Made by a program: the position numbers and the translations under genes. Shown here piece after piece: positions 10,115 to 20,357 of a stretch of 64,000 nucleotides of DNA. Numbering within the stretch: position 1 is the first letter of the stretch; the number at the start of each line of letters is the position of its first letter. Below the pieces are notes generated by a model. That model saw only the letters and a program-made list of their open reading frames with translations. It made no database searches and was not told where the DNA came from. Location of the stretch: positions 1 to 64,000 of the forward strand of contig CALFBH010000121.1 of assembly GCA_937951615.1 (NCBI GenBank), written 5' to 3'. The stretch comes from an uncultured Saprospiraceae bacterium. Lineage in GTDB: Bacteria > Bacteroidota > Bacteroidia > Chitinophagales > Saprospiraceae.

Positions 10115-10721
10115 GCTTTTTTATTGCTGATAATCAATTTTTTATAACGATTTTTTGACTTTTCCAAATATAGCGCAGCAAAGGTACAAAAAATGAATGA
10201 ATGAGTGAATGGGCGAAATGATGTTTAGTATAGGTCTGGAAATATTTTTTTGAGACCATCCACCAAAAAACAAAATGATTGCATCTAAGTATTGTAGACT
10301 TTGGACAAAAAGGGAATTAAGAGATTGGGGAATGGGGAATTAGGGTTGAAATTACAAAGTTTTGATTACTAGTGTCTTCGGCACTAAATAAATCAGTACA
10401 TTTTGAATGTCGAATAACGAATATCGAATATCGAACACCGAATATCGAAGTATTAATACCTTAAACTGCTAAAATGAAGAGGCTTTTTTAGCAGGATTAA
10501 AAAAAATAAATCACTGACTTACAGTCTATTTTACTTTAAAATTAATTATACATACTTCGTAATTTGATATTCCTTGTTCGATATTCGATATTCCACTTTT
10601 TTCTGATAAATTGCGAGGCTAATATGTCTTAAAACTTAGTGCCGAAAGGCACTAAGTATTTAATAATTTGCTCATCCTTGTAATTGGGTTAAATTCCCGA
10701 AAATTATGATGTTGTCCATGT
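10115..10721. repeat. Gene-free 607-bp gap with inverted and dispersed repeats
   Basis: No gene is seen. Two blocks based on the unit GAATATCGAATATCGAA form an inverted pair (about 10410-10452 and 10553-10597); the family recurs near 43375-43440. Between them lies a CTGCTAAAA/TTTTAGCAG hairpin (10466-10494). Nearer the protease gene is a perfect 10-bp hairpin ACTTAGTGCC-gaaa-GGCACTAAGT (10634-10657) with a degenerate relative near 10370. The hairpin at 10634 may end transcription of the minus-strand protease gene, but it has no U tract. Confidence 0.6.
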
Positions 10722-13700
10722 TTATTCTGGCAGCGTATTAAAAATGCCATTATTCTCAAACCATTTCGCCTTATCCCCACCATTCACATCGCCACTAAGG
10801 TCAAAATCTGGTTTTACATAATATCCGAAAATACCATTCCAAGTATCCCAGATGGTTTTGTCGAGACCCGTAATCTCTTCTCTGACGGGATCGCTATTGG
10901 CGGCATTACCCGCATACATCGCATAAATGCCTGAACCTTGCCCCAGCTCTTTCAAGCCAAAAGGCAATTCCATAACCGAGCCAGGCGTGAGAAACGCATA
11001 CTCATTCTCTCCAGCATTGACAGGAAGCGGCGTGGCGGAAATCATACTCAGGTGATTGCGGTGGCGAATGGCAATATAATAATCATCAGCCGGGACATCT
11101 TTGAATTGTATGGCTTCGCCGTCAAAATCAGTCACATCGCCATCTCTTTGCAGGAGGGCGGCACGACGAGCGACGACACTAGTATCTTGCTGATGCCGCA
11201 ATTCTATCAATACCCAATCGACGACATCATCATTATTACTAAGTCCGAGGAAGGCATTGGAGTTGGTGCTTTCTCCCGTTTCGTAAGGCGAGCCGTAGGG
11301 GAGGAGACCTTCCTGATTCAATAAGCTTTTCATTAGTCCAGTCGTCGGGTCATAAGGACCTTCTAAAAGAACTTTGGCTTTTACGATAACTGTTCCGGCT
11401 ACGATGACCTGCTCGACTGCCGAGCAACCCAATTCATCTGTTACCGTTACACTATATGTTCCAGCTTCCAATCCGCTGATGGAAGTAGTCGTTTGTCCAG
11501 TACTCCAAAGATAACTATAGCCTGCGCTGCCTGATGCGATGACACTTGCTGTGCCATTCATCATGCCATCTGTTTCGGGCTGGACATTGGTAAAAAGATT
11601 GATGGCATAAGGCGCGACCACACGAGCCTCGCCTACTTGACTAATGCCATTGGCGTCGGTGACCGTGACTCGATGAATACCGGGAAATAAGCCAGTAATA
11701 ATTGCTGTTTGTTCTCCCGTTTCCCACAAATAAGTATAAGGTGATACACCACCGTAAGGAATGGCTCTTGCTTTGCCATATTCCAAACAAGTATAACTGG
11801 TGTTTTCGACGGCAACAGCTATCGGACTACCAGTCGAGCGAGTGAGCGTAAGGTCGTGGCCTTGTACTGGAATCTCGTTACCTTCACTATCGACCAGCAG
11901 AATATTGGTCAATCGGAAATTATAGGTATAATTGATACCTGCACTACCACCTGTTGGCAAGTCTTGCAGCGTAATAATACCAGAAGTCACGCCTGCACCT
12001 TCAAAATCAAGTTGGTCGGTTCTGGTAATGGCAATGTCTGTGCGGTTTCCATTATCATCGACATCAAGTGTCAATAAAGCGGAATTATCATCGCCTAACC
12101 AGCTATTGGAGAAATCCACTTCCGTGAAATTACTGCCATGTTCCAGAGAATAGGCAATACCATAAGAAGAGAAGGGGAAAGTCAGTTCATTTGCCAGTAT
12201 GATAGATAATTCAAGGCTGTCATTGCCATTAAAAATAGAAGCAGATTCTAGGACAGGACGAAGTGAAGCAACTGGAGGTACTAAGAAACTCAATGTAGGT
12301 TCGGTGGATGGTTCGCCATGTATATTGCCATAATTGTCTTCAATGACCAGAATATCTGTGCTGTCCACAATTCCATTACCATCAGCATCTGCATAGCTGT
12401 TGGCACCGTCCAGAATATCAGGTGGAGCTGTTTGTCCTTCCCATAATATAGAAGCTCCAGAGCGCGGAACAGCTACTAAACCGGCTGACCTGCCGACAGG
12501 CAAAATATCTTTCATATTGACTTGCCCATCGTCATTGGTGTCGCCTGGCCAGATGCAGTCATAGGATAACATGACTTCTGTTGTATCTTCTCCTGTTTCG
12601 CCGCACCAGTCAGTGATCTTTAGAATATAAGTACCAGATTCTTCTGCTCTGTACGTGGCTGCATTGCTAAGCATAATCTCATCCTTATACCAGCGATAAG
12701 TTTGCAAATTGTCCAGCTCGGCATTGAGGTCGATGTAATCATCGCAGACATCTATCATGGGCGTAAGGCTGAGATCGCTGGCGCGATCTCCAATGGTGAT
12801 TTCTTCTACAAATGAGGCAGTACAGTCGTCAGCATTTTCTACCAATAATCGAACTTCATAAGTCCCGCTTTCGGGGAAAGTATGGGTGAGCATTGGACTT
12901 TGCCCGACTCCAATGCCGTTGATGTACCAGCGCTGTGTATTGACATTGCTGGAAGCACTCATGAAAGTCACGGTATTGCCCAGGCAAGGTTCTTCTTGTT
13001 GGTAAATAAAAGAAGCTGCTAGTGCGGATTGTACTCCTAGTCCACCTGCTGTACCATACCAACGATTGCCGGAAGGATCGACCGTAATACTACGGATTTG
13101 ATTGTCAGGCAGACCTGTGTTGAGTGTATTATAAGCTGTTGCTCCTTCTTCTCCTATTCTACATACGCCATGTGTTGTGCCAAGTAGTTTTTCGCCTTCT
13201 GTATCAATACAAAGCATTTTTACTTGCCCTGTAAGTCCGGCGGTCAAGTCATTATGTGTGACCCAGTTTGTATTATCATAAGAGGCGATATTATTATTCC
13301 AAAGCGTAAACCATTTCACACCATCGGCATCCACATCTATGTCATACACCGTATTGACGGGCATTCCTGAATTGCTGTCATGTAAAGTCCAATTGCCAGC
13401 ATTATCTACCTGAACTGCACCGTTTTGTGTGGCGATCCAGATGGAATTGTCATTTGTATCAAAAATGATTTTTTCAATGGTATTATCGGGTAGAATGGAA
13501 TTATTGGTATCATAAGTTGTCCAGTTTGTCCCGTCATATACAACAAGCCCATCGCCATAGGTGCCGACCCAGAGATTGCCTGTACTGTCTTTGGTAATTG
13601 TCCAAACCATATCGCCTGGCAATTCACTGGTATACAAATCCCAGTTAGAAGAGCCTGTTGCGGTTTCTAGCTGTAAATCTGGATCTATTCTGAGGAGTCC

Positions 13701-16463
13701 GCCATAGGCACCAACCCATATTTCGTTTTCATCTGAATACAAAGTATAAATCGTTTCACTAGGCAATGGTGAATTGAAGGTATTATACATCAGCCAGTTT
13801 TCGTGGTCAAACTTAGCGAGGCAGCCTTCTGTTGCGACCCAGATGTCACCGTTTTTATCTTCAATAATTTCATTGACCCGATTATCGGGTAATAAAGCAT
13901 TTAGTCCAGTAAAGTTATCCCATTGTCCATTATTCAGCCTAGTGAGTGAGCGATTGGTTCCCATCCAGGCTGTGCCACTTGTGCTAGGGAGGACAGCGTT
14001 TACGGAATTGCTAAGCAACATGCCACCAGAAGAATAATTATCATCAATGATCCAGGCGGTACCATCAAACTGATGCACGCCCCCCCAGGTACCAATCCAC
14101 TTCATGCCAGTTGTATTGTCTACTTCGACCGTTAATACATTATTCCCTCTTAATAGAGAATTGGTCGCTGTATATACAATCCAGTTATTACTGGCGGTTC
14201 GGTAAGCCAGTCCGTTATTGGTGGCCACCCAAAATTCATCTGCCTGTGCATCGTAAGCAATATCGTGAATTTTATTGCTGGGCAGTCCGTTGCCGGTATT
14301 CCACCAGGTGCCGGAAATCAGTTCGACCATGCCGAGTGAAGCTGTACTTACGTAAATTTTTGATGGGGAAACAAAAATCACATCACTAAGTATATCTGTT
14401 GGTAAAATAGAATTTTGCGCATTGTGAATTATCCAGTTGGTTTGCCCGTCAAACTCTGCCAGCCCGCCGCCTTTTGTGGCCATCCAGAGTGTATTGGAAG
14501 GACTGATTGAAATTGCCTGAACATTATTATGCGGTAAGCCGGAATTGCTGGTATTGAAAACCTGCCAGGAAGAACCGTCAAATTTTGCTAGTCCGCCTTT
14601 CTCCATGCCTATCCATTTTGTGCCGTTTTGGTCTATCGCAATGGTATTAATGTGGTTGTGCGGCAGTCCGGAATTGGCACTACTGTACAAATAATGTGTC
14701 CCATTCATTTTATTAATGCGGGACAAACCTCCTGTACTTCCAGCCCAGATATAGTTGCCTTGTTCAGCCAATGCCAGAATATAATCACCATTGGCGTATT
14801 GTGTCCAGGTGGGCGTACAATCGGCAGGTATATTACCTACACTGATGTAAGTGTCTTTGCAAGAAGTGTGTTGCTCACCACAATTATCAGATACGGTGAG
14901 GCAAATAGCATAATTGCCACTTGCTGCATAAATATGCGAAACAGTATTGTCGGTAGTCGTTTCGGTCATTCCATCACCAAAATCCCAGAAATAGCTGCTA
15001 AAATTTTGATTGATTGCCGATAATTCAACCCGCAACGTATCAAAAGGCAGATGGGAAAAACCTGCGTCAGGACTTGCTATAGCCTGAATGAAATCTCCAG
15101 CATTGAGTCGTCCGGCGGTTTTACATTTTCCGATAAGTGAATTGATGCCTGTGGCAGAATTGAGTAGCTGAGTTTTGAGTTCTAAACCAGTGTAATTATG
15201 ACAAACTCCCCAGGCGAGGGCCAGTGTACCTGCAACATGAGGTGCTGCCATGGACGTACCAGAGTAGCTGCCATAAAAATTGCCGGGCAGAGTACTATAA
15301 ATACTCTTACCCGGCGCTCCGATATCCACAAAGTTCTCTCCGTAATTGGAGAATGTCGTGAAGCCGTCCTGCCTGTTAGTGGCAGTCACTGCTATTATAT
15401 TTTCTAAATCATAACTTGCTGGATATACAGGGAATAAATCGTTATTCAAATCTGCATTTCCTGCGGCAGCTACAATTATATGTTCATTATTCAGGGCGGT
15501 TTCCAGTGTTTCCAAAAATGCGAGAGAATGTTCTAATATTCCCCAACTGTGGTTGGAAATCTGTGCGCCCATATTCAAAGCATACTCTAATGCTTCTTTT
15601 GCTGTACCTACTGAACCATTGCCAGTTTGGTCAAATATTTTCAAGGGCATGAGCCTGACGTTCCAAGCTACCCCTGTTGTGCCGATGCTGTTGTTGCCTT
15701 TTGCACCTATTGTGCCGGCTACATGTGTACCATGACCATGATCGTCGAAAGGATTATTGTCATTATTGATAAAATCCCAGCCAATTAAGTCGTCTATGTA
15801 GCCATTATTGTCATTATCTACTCCATCAAGATCACCAGTGTCCATGACCCATTGACCCGTAATGGAATCTAATTCCAATAATTGCCCGTCGCCATCAGCA
15901 TCTTCTCCTAGGTTTTGCCAGATGTTTTCTGCCAAATCCTGATGTGACCAGTCTATCCCGGTATCCAATACCCCAACTATAGCTTCGGTGCTTCCTGTAC
16001 TTACATCCCACGCGCTAACAGCATTAATGTCAGCTCCAGCAAGACCGTTGGATTGTCCTGAGTTTTTAAGTGCCCAAAGCTGGTTGAAAGCGGGGTCGTC
16101 AGGCTGTCCGAAAATTTGTATACTATAGTTTGGCTCTATGTACTGGATATCAGGATAACTGTTCATGTATTCTGCAATAGCAGCCGTTCCACTATGGACA
16201 TTGTCCTTTGTGTTTGCTACTACAGGAACCCTCCAGAGTTCTGTATCTGAATACTTAAATTTTTTCAGTACAACAGCATTCGTATTTTCAATGAGCGTTT
16301 GTTTCTTAGTCGATACTATATTCTCTTCAAACTTTACTAAAATCTCAATAAAGTCGTCATGCTCAAGTATGACGTTTTTCTGGGAGAAAGCGTCAGTAGG
16401 CATTAGCATAATAATGTATGCCCAAAACGCCATGATTGTGGATAGGGGAGAAGAAATCTTCAT
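10722..16463 (-). CDS. Secreted subtilisin-like (S8) protease with PKD, propeller, dockerin-like and SprB-like domains
   Basis: A 1913-residue exported multidomain protease. After a signal peptide (about 1-27) and a propeptide-like region comes an S8 catalytic domain with Asp in GVLDTGID (about 168), His in DDHGHGTHVAG (about 241) and Ser in YSGTSMAAPHVAG (about 403). Then follow a PKD domain (about 467-535, WDFGDG), a run of 13 or more propeller-type repeats resembling two-component-regulator propellers (about 545-1148, WIGMEKGGLAKFDG style), a second PKD-like domain (about 1150-1225), two Ca-binding dockerin-like loops (DTNDDGQVN and DADGNGIVD, about 1304-1378), a cohesin-like beta domain (about 1390-1540) and two SprB-like repeats (about 1545-1680). 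There is no canonical T9SS sorting domain; the end has a DLSGDVNGGDKAKWFENNG segment instead. Substrate unknown. Confidence 0.9.
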   Translation of the reverse strand: MKISSPLSTIMAFWAYIIMLMPTDAFSQKNVILEHDDFIEILVKFEENIVSTKKQTLIENTNAVVLKKFKYSDTELWRVPVVANTKDNVHSGTAAIAEYMNSYPDIQYIEPNYSIQIFGQPDDPAFNQLWALKNSGQSNGLAGADINAVSAWDVSTGSTEAIVGVLDTGIDWSHQDLAENIWQNLGEDADGDGQLLELDSITGQWVMDTGDLDGVDNDNNGYIDDLIGWDFINNDNNPFDDHGHGTHVAGTIGAKGNNSIGTTGVAWNVRLMPLKIFDQTGNGSVGTAKEALEYALNMGAQISNHSWGILEHSLAFLETLETALNNEHIIVAAAGNADLNNDLFPVYPASYDLENIIAVTATNRQDGFTTFSNYGENFVDIGAPGKSIYSTLPGNFYGSYSGTSMAAPHVAGTLALAWGVCHNYTGLELKTQLLNSATGINSLIGKCKTAGRLNAGDFIQAIASPDAGFSHLPFDTLRVELSAINQNFSSYFWDFGDGMTETTTDNTVSHIYAASGNYAICLTVSDNCGEQHTSCKDTYISVGNIPADCTPTWTQYANGDYILALAEQGNYIWAGSTGGLSRINKMNGTHYLYSSANSGLPHNHINTIAIDQNGTKWIGMEKGGLAKFDGSSWQVFNTSNSGLPHNNVQAISISPSNTLWMATKGGGLAEFDGQTNWIIHNAQNSILPTDILSDVIFVSPSKIYVSTASLGMVELISGTWWNTGNGLPSNKIHDIAYDAQADEFWVATNNGLAYRTASNNWIVYTATNSLLRGNNVLTVEVDNTTGMKWIGTWGGVHQFDGTAWIIDDNYSSGGMLLSNSVNAVLPSTSGTAWMGTNRSLTRLNNGQWDNFTGLNALLPDNRVNEIIEDKNGDIWVATEGCLAKFDHENWLMYNTFNSPLPSETIYTLYSDENEIWVGAYGGLLRIDPDLQLETATGSSNWDLYTSELPGDMVWTITKDSTGNLWVGTYGDGLVVYDGTNWTTYDTNNSILPDNTIEKIIFDTNDNSIWIATQNGAVQVDNAGNWTLHDSNSGMPVNTVYDIDVDADGVKWFTLWNNNIASYDNTNWVTHNDLTAGLTGQVKMLCIDTEGEKLLGTTHGVCRIGEEGATAYNTLNTGLPDNQIRSITVDPSGNRWYGTAGGLGVQSALAASFIYQQEEPCLGNTVTFMSASSNVNTQRWYINGIGVGQSPMLTHTFPESGTYEVRLLVENADDCTASFVEEITIGDRASDLSLTPMIDVCDDYIDLNAELDNLQTYRWYKDEIMLSNAATYRAEESGTYILKITDWCGETGEDTTEVMLSYDCIWPGDTNDDGQVNMKDILPVGRSAGLVAVPRSGASILWEGQTAPPDILDGANSYADADGNGIVDSTDILVIEDNYGNIHGEPSTEPTLSFLVPPVASLRPVLESASIFNGNDSLELSIILANELTFPFSSYGIAYSLEHGSNFTEVDFSNSWLGDDNSALLTLDVDDNGNRTDIAITRTDQLDFEGAGVTSGIITLQDLPTGGSAGINYTYNFRLTNILLVDSEGNEIPVQGHDLTLTRSTGSPIAVAVENTSYTCLEYGKARAIPYGGVSPYTYLWETGEQTAIITGLFPGIHRVTVTDANGISQVGEARVVAPYAINLFTNVQPETDGMMNGTASVIASGSAGYSYLWSTGQTTTSISGLEAGTYSVTVTDELGCSAVEQVIVAGTVIVKAKVLLEGPYDPTTGLMKSLLNQEGLLPYGSPYETGESTNSNAFLGLSNNDDVVDWVLIELRHQQDTSVVARRAALLQRDGDVTDFDGEAIQFKDVPADDYYIAIRHRNHLSMISATPLPVNAGENEYAFLTPGSVMELPFGLKELGQGSGIYAMYAGNAANSDPVREEITGLDKTIWDTWNGIFGYYVKPDFDLSGDVNGGDKAKWFENNGIFNTLPE

Positions 16464-16763
16464 GGCACATTTGATTAGGGGGAAACCAAATGTATTTTCT
16501 AAAATAACTTACTTCCAGAGATTTGTTCTTGTCACCAAATAAATCTTTGGATGCCTATCTGCTTTGTTAGGTCAAAAATACAGCGGTTCCCGTGTAAAAA
16601 AAAACGTTTAATGTATTAAAATTGAATTGTTATTTTTATTAATTTAAATTATTTTATATATTTAAGTGCTTAGAAGTAAAAATAATACTGTTTTTTGTTT
16701 TTGAAAAGCAGTGTATTTTTTTAACTTTGCTTTTAAGTTCAAAGAATTAAAAGTTATTATAAA
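16464..16763. other. Divergent intergenic region with promoters
   Basis: This 300-bp A/T-rich gap separates divergently transcribed genes. On the minus strand, 16487-16494 reads TACATTTG, a match to TAnnTTTG 23 bp ahead of the protease start, though without a clear TTG partner. The plus-strand promoter is listed separately. Confidence 0.45.
16699..16729 (+). promoter_or_regulatory. Bacteroidota-type promoter for the 476-aa gene
   Basis: TTTTG at 16699-16703 and TAACTTTG at 16722-16729 are 18 bp apart, matching the Bacteroidota primary sigma factor consensus. The start codon lies 34 bp downstream. Confidence 0.6.
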
Positions 16764-18194
16764 ATGGATAAAAGTCGCCTATTAAGGCTATTTCAGGCAT
16801 TTGCAAAGGAGGATATGAAGCAGTTCGAGCGTTTTCTGCATTCTCCATATCATAATCGCAGTCAGCAATGTATTGTAGTATTTAATTGTATTAAATTATG
16901 CTATGAAAGAGAAACCCTTCACGCACTTAATAAAGGTCGTTTGTTTCAAATGGTTTTACAAGATATAAAAAAAATAAATACTTTAGAAGTTATTATGAGT
17001 AAACTTGCTCGTCTGGCGGAAGATTTTATTGCATTAGAAACATTGAACAAGCATAATTATCTGAAAAAACACTTGTTACTAGAAGGACTGTTTGAGCAAG
17101 AAAAAGTAGAATATTCAAAAGTAATATTAAAAGCGTTAAAACAAAAGCGGACGTATTCAGTCCGAAAAGGCATGGAATACTATTTTGAGGAGTATCTTTT
17201 GTCTCGTGATCAATATATACATAGCCATTATTTAGAGGACAAACAGACGCAACAGCATCTGGGGCAGCATATACATGCCTTAGATGAATTTTATTTAATC
17301 GAGCGGCTTCGGCTTGCTTATGAAATTGCGAATCGAAAAACCATGCAGCCTGTTGATTATGATGAAGAACAAGTGGAGAAAATCATGGAACTGGCCGTTG
17401 CTGGAAACCTGCGCCAAAACCCCTTGATTGATCTGTTTTATACGACTTTATTGACTTTGAAGGAACAGGACAACGAACAGCATTTTGAGCGTTTGCTGGT
17501 TTTGATAGAAGAACACCACCATCAAATTTCCAAGCAGGTATTAGATGATTTATATACGACGCTTGCCAATTTTTGTGTGACTAAAATCATTTCGGGAGAA
17601 ACACAGTATATGCAAACGCTGTTTTTGCTCCGACAAACTCAGACCGAGCAGGGCAATTTGTTTTTAGATCGTTTTATTTCTGCACAACTGGTCAAGAATA
17701 TTGTAGCCCTTGGCGGGCAATTAGGCGCCTTTGAATGGACGGATGAGTTTCTGGAATCCCATGCCCGGCATCTAAAACCTGAAATTCGGGATAGCGTTTA
17801 TCATTTTAATAAAGGTGTACTGGCTTTTTATCAACATAAATACAAGGAGGCTATGACGCACCTCAATCAGACAGATAAAATGGAATTATCGTATGAACTG
17901 GGGCGCAAGACTATTTTGCTGAGAAGTTATTATGAACTGAAGGAAAGCATTGCTTTTGAGGCACTGAGTAAGTCGTTTAAAGAATATGTCCGCTCACAAA
18001 AAGGCATGACAGGCAGGCTGAAAAAAGCCTATGTCAATTTCACTAGCGTACTTGGTCGTCTAGAAAATATCCGTCAGAAAGGCGATTACCAGAAGATTGA
18101 TGCACTGATAGAAAAAATTAATGCCTATGAATTTCTCAGCAATAAACCCTGGCTGCTGGAAAAGGTGGAGGAATTGAGGCTGGTGAAAATGTAA
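16764..18194 (+). CDS. Hypothetical helical protein, 476 aa
   Basis: I do not assign a function. The protein begins MDKSRLLRLFQAFAKEDMK and is alpha-helical throughout. It has an N-terminal stretch with FERFLHSPYHNRS (about 21-33), which resembles from memory a family of uncharacterised Saprospiria proteins that open with a similar RRFLxSPYxN motif. The C-terminal half shows TPR-like pairing (for example FNKGVLAFYQHKYKEAMTHL, about 352-371), suggesting a protein-binding solenoid. There is no signal peptide or membrane helix, so it is likely cytoplasmic. It is transcribed alone from a good promoter. Confidence 0.85.
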   Translation: MDKSRLLRLFQAFAKEDMKQFERFLHSPYHNRSQQCIVVFNCIKLCYERETLHALNKGRLFQMVLQDIKKINTLEVIMSKLARLAEDFIALETLNKHNYLKKHLLLEGLFEQEKVEYSKVILKALKQKRTYSVRKGMEYYFEEYLLSRDQYIHSHYLEDKQTQQHLGQHIHALDEFYLIERLRLAYEIANRKTMQPVDYDEEQVEKIMELAVAGNLRQNPLIDLFYTTLLTLKEQDNEQHFERLLVLIEEHHHQISKQVLDDLYTTLANFCVTKIISGETQYMQTLFLLRQTQTEQGNLFLDRFISAQLVKNIVALGGQLGAFEWTDEFLESHARHLKPEIRDSVYHFNKGVLAFYQHKYKEAMTHLNQTDKMELSYELGRKTILLRSYYELKESIAFEALSKSFKEYVRSQKGMTGRLKKAYVNFTSVLGRLENIRQKGDYQKIDALIEKINAYEFLSNKPWLLEKVEELRLVKM

Positions 18195-18218
18195 GTGTTG
18201 ATGATTAGTATAGTCCTA

Positions 18219-18362
18219 GTCAATGGTCGATAGTCCATAGCGAGGGAGTACAATATTACTGTTTTATAAGTTTTACACGCATTTTGCGAAGCAAAATGAA
18301 ATACTGAAATGATCTGAAGACTAAAAAACAGCCATCGACTATCGACCGTGGACTATGGACAT
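18219..18362. repeat. Dispersed repeat: TCGATAGTC family, two blocks
   Basis: A block built from GGTCGATAGTCCATAG (about 18222-18241) and a rearranged complementary block CATCGACTATCGACCGTGG (about 18335-18353) flank a TTTGCGAAGCAAAA palindrome (near 18283). The same family recurs at 34136-34185. It fills the gap between the convergent genes ending at 18194 and 18367. Confidence 0.6.
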
Positions 18363-18366
18363 TTAA

Positions 18367-19248
18367 TCACCAGATAATCGTCGCTTCTATCGGATTATGA
18401 TCCGCCAAATCCTGATGCTTCTTATGCCAGCGATGCCGAATCAGTGGAATTTTGCGGACTATAGATTTGACTTTTCGACCATTGCCCCGATAAAAAATAA
18501 AGTCGATGATACCATTGCCTTTCCAGGTGCGCATATCATTTTTTTCCCGTGTTTCAGTCATTTTGCCTTTCTTGTCTTTGAGTTTTCCATCTCTTGCTTT
18601 TAAAGTTGTGAGCAATTTGTCATAGGCAGCTTCATTCGTTTTGCTGATATTAAAATCACCACAAATAATCTGTGGAACATTTTCTTTTTGGAAAGGCTCA
18701 AGGAGTTCATTTTGAATAGCACTTGCCTGACTCATGCGTATATCTAATGGACCTCCGGCGTTCAGGTGTGTGCCTATAATCTGAAAAGTATGTCCATTTT
18801 TTTCTCCTTCTACCATCAAAGCACCTTTTCTTGCCATCTTATTATCAAAGCCCCAGCGTTTTTTGAAACAGATAGATTCTACCTTTTTAATCGGAATTTT
18901 GCTGATAATCCATACCCCGCTACTCGTGCGTAGAGAAATGTAACGAAGGTTTGCAGGACCAACCTGATAAGGGAAGGCTTCTTCTATCCAGCGTTTTATT
19001 TTTCGACGCGCACCATGATGAAAGGCTTCCTGAAAAACAATAACATCATAATCGCTTTCGCTTAAGAGTTGTCCAATGAGCCGGGCGCGTTTGTGTTTCC
19101 CCGTTTTATAAATCAGGGGAGGAAGCATATAAATATTCCAGGACAATACTTTGAGTGAGTCTTCTGCTTGTTGTTGGGCATGAGCGGTGTGGGAAGCACT
19201 GAAGAGCAGCAGACTAAAAAGCAGCAGTAGTATTTTATGTACATTCAT
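18367..19248 (-). CDS. Secreted endonuclease/exonuclease/phosphatase-family protein, sphingomyelinase-like
   Basis: A 293-residue protein with an N-terminal signal peptide (about 1-24, ending AHA). The EEP fold is clear: SWNIYMLPP (about 35-43), VIVFQEAF (about 70-77, metal-binding Glu), GTHLNAGG (about 159-166), ICGDFNISKTNEAAYD (about 195-210) and the C-terminal DHNP (catalytic His, about 283-286). The WNIYMLP start and the overall spacing resemble neutral sphingomyelin phosphodiesterases, so a secreted phosphodiesterase acting on phospholipids is plausible. A nuclease of the same fold cannot be excluded. Confidence 0.88.
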   Translation of the reverse strand: MNVHKILLLLFSLLLFSASHTAHAQQQAEDSLKVLSWNIYMLPPLIYKTGKHKRARLIGQLLSESDYDVIVFQEAFHHGARRKIKRWIEEAFPYQVGPANLRYISLRTSSGVWIISKIPIKKVESICFKKRWGFDNKMARKGALMVEGEKNGHTFQIIGTHLNAGGPLDIRMSQASAIQNELLEPFQKENVPQIICGDFNISKTNEAAYDKLLTTLKARDGKLKDKKGKMTETREKNDMRTWKGNGIIDFIFYRGNGRKVKSIVRKIPLIRHRWHKKHQDLADHNPIEATIIW

Positions 19249-19483
19249 GTTTTATCATTCCTAAGTTTGAGTTTTATTCTACGTAAAAATAGCTGAATTG
19301 TTAGAATACGAGTTTGAAATTTCCATAAAAAAAAGAAAACCATTAGCTTTACGGCCTGTTTAAATAAAATCTATACAAAAGAAAACTATTTGTGTTCGTG
19401 TTAATCTCGTATAAAATCGGGAAGATGATGCCCAAACAAAAGATTATTAAACTGTGCCATCAGGCAATATTAAATTTCAACAA

Positions 19484-20251
19484 ATGTTCCACACCAACAT
19501 TGCCCTATTAGGCTTGGTGCTATTCCTTTTATTTTCTTTTTCTCAATGCAATCAGTTGTCGGATACCGATGCTGAAGATGCTGCTACTCCTGCTGCCGGT
19601 CTAGCCCTACCTATTGCGAATATAGCGGATACCAATAAAAAAATCAGGCGTTTCCAAGACGAGGAGACAGGGAAATTTGGCTATAAAAACCAAGCTGGCG
19701 AAGTGATTACAGAACCTGTTTTTGATGGGGCAATGGCTTATATCAATACGCCTCGTATTCGTGTTATGAAAGCAGGAAAATTTGGCTTTGTCAACGAGGA
19801 AGGCCAACTCACGATTCCACCCCGTTTTGCTCAGGCACAAGCATTTACTGAAGATTATGCTGCGGTACAAATGGATGGAAAGTGGGGCTATATTGACCTG
19901 AACGGCAATATAGCGGTAGCACCGACTTACCAGCAGGCACAGGCATTTAGGTCAGGCATGGCAGCCGTCATGCAGGATGGAAAATGGGGCTATATCAACA
20001 CCACAGGCAGAATGGTTATCCCGACCAAATATCAGCGTACTGCTTATTTTAGTAGTAGACTCGCGCCCGTGATGCAAGGTGGAAAATGGGGGTATATCAA
20101 TCTTGAAGATAAAGAAATCATCGCTTTTCAATACGATTGGGCTGCTGCCTTTGATGAAGTGCATAAAGGTATGGCTAGGGTGGCTATTGGTAGCAAGACT
20201 TTTTTTATTAATGCTAAAGGAAAGTGTGTTAAGGATTGTGAGAAGTATTGA
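19484..20251 (+). CDS. WG-repeat lipoprotein
   Basis: 255 residues starting MFHTNIALL, with a lipoprotein signal peptide ending FSFSQC (lipid-attachment Cys at about 22). The frame extends upstream to a GTG at 19454, but only the ATG at 19484 places the signal peptide correctly. The mature part has five tandem WG repeats (about 55-250), seen as GKFGFVNEEG, GKWGYIDLNG, GKWGYINTTG and GKWGYINLED, the KWG-type repeat common in Bacteroidota surface and periplasmic proteins. It likely binds something, partner unknown. It converges on the HD-family gene at 20358. Confidence 0.88.
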   Translation: MFHTNIALLGLVLFLLFSFSQCNQLSDTDAEDAATPAAGLALPIANIADTNKKIRRFQDEETGKFGYKNQAGEVITEPVFDGAMAYINTPRIRVMKAGKFGFVNEEGQLTIPPRFAQAQAFTEDYAAVQMDGKWGYIDLNGNIAVAPTYQQAQAFRSGMAAVMQDGKWGYINTTGRMVIPTKYQRTAYFSSRLAPVMQGGKWGYINLEDKEIIAFQYDWAAAFDEVHKGMARVAIGSKTFFINAKGKCVKDCEKY

Positions 20252-20357
20252 GACTACTAAGCATCAAAAGGACATTGATATATCTCTGACTATTTTCCTC
20301 AGAAGGAAAGAGGTACTGCTCTTGCCATTTATACCATGGGCGTTTACCTTTAAAATG

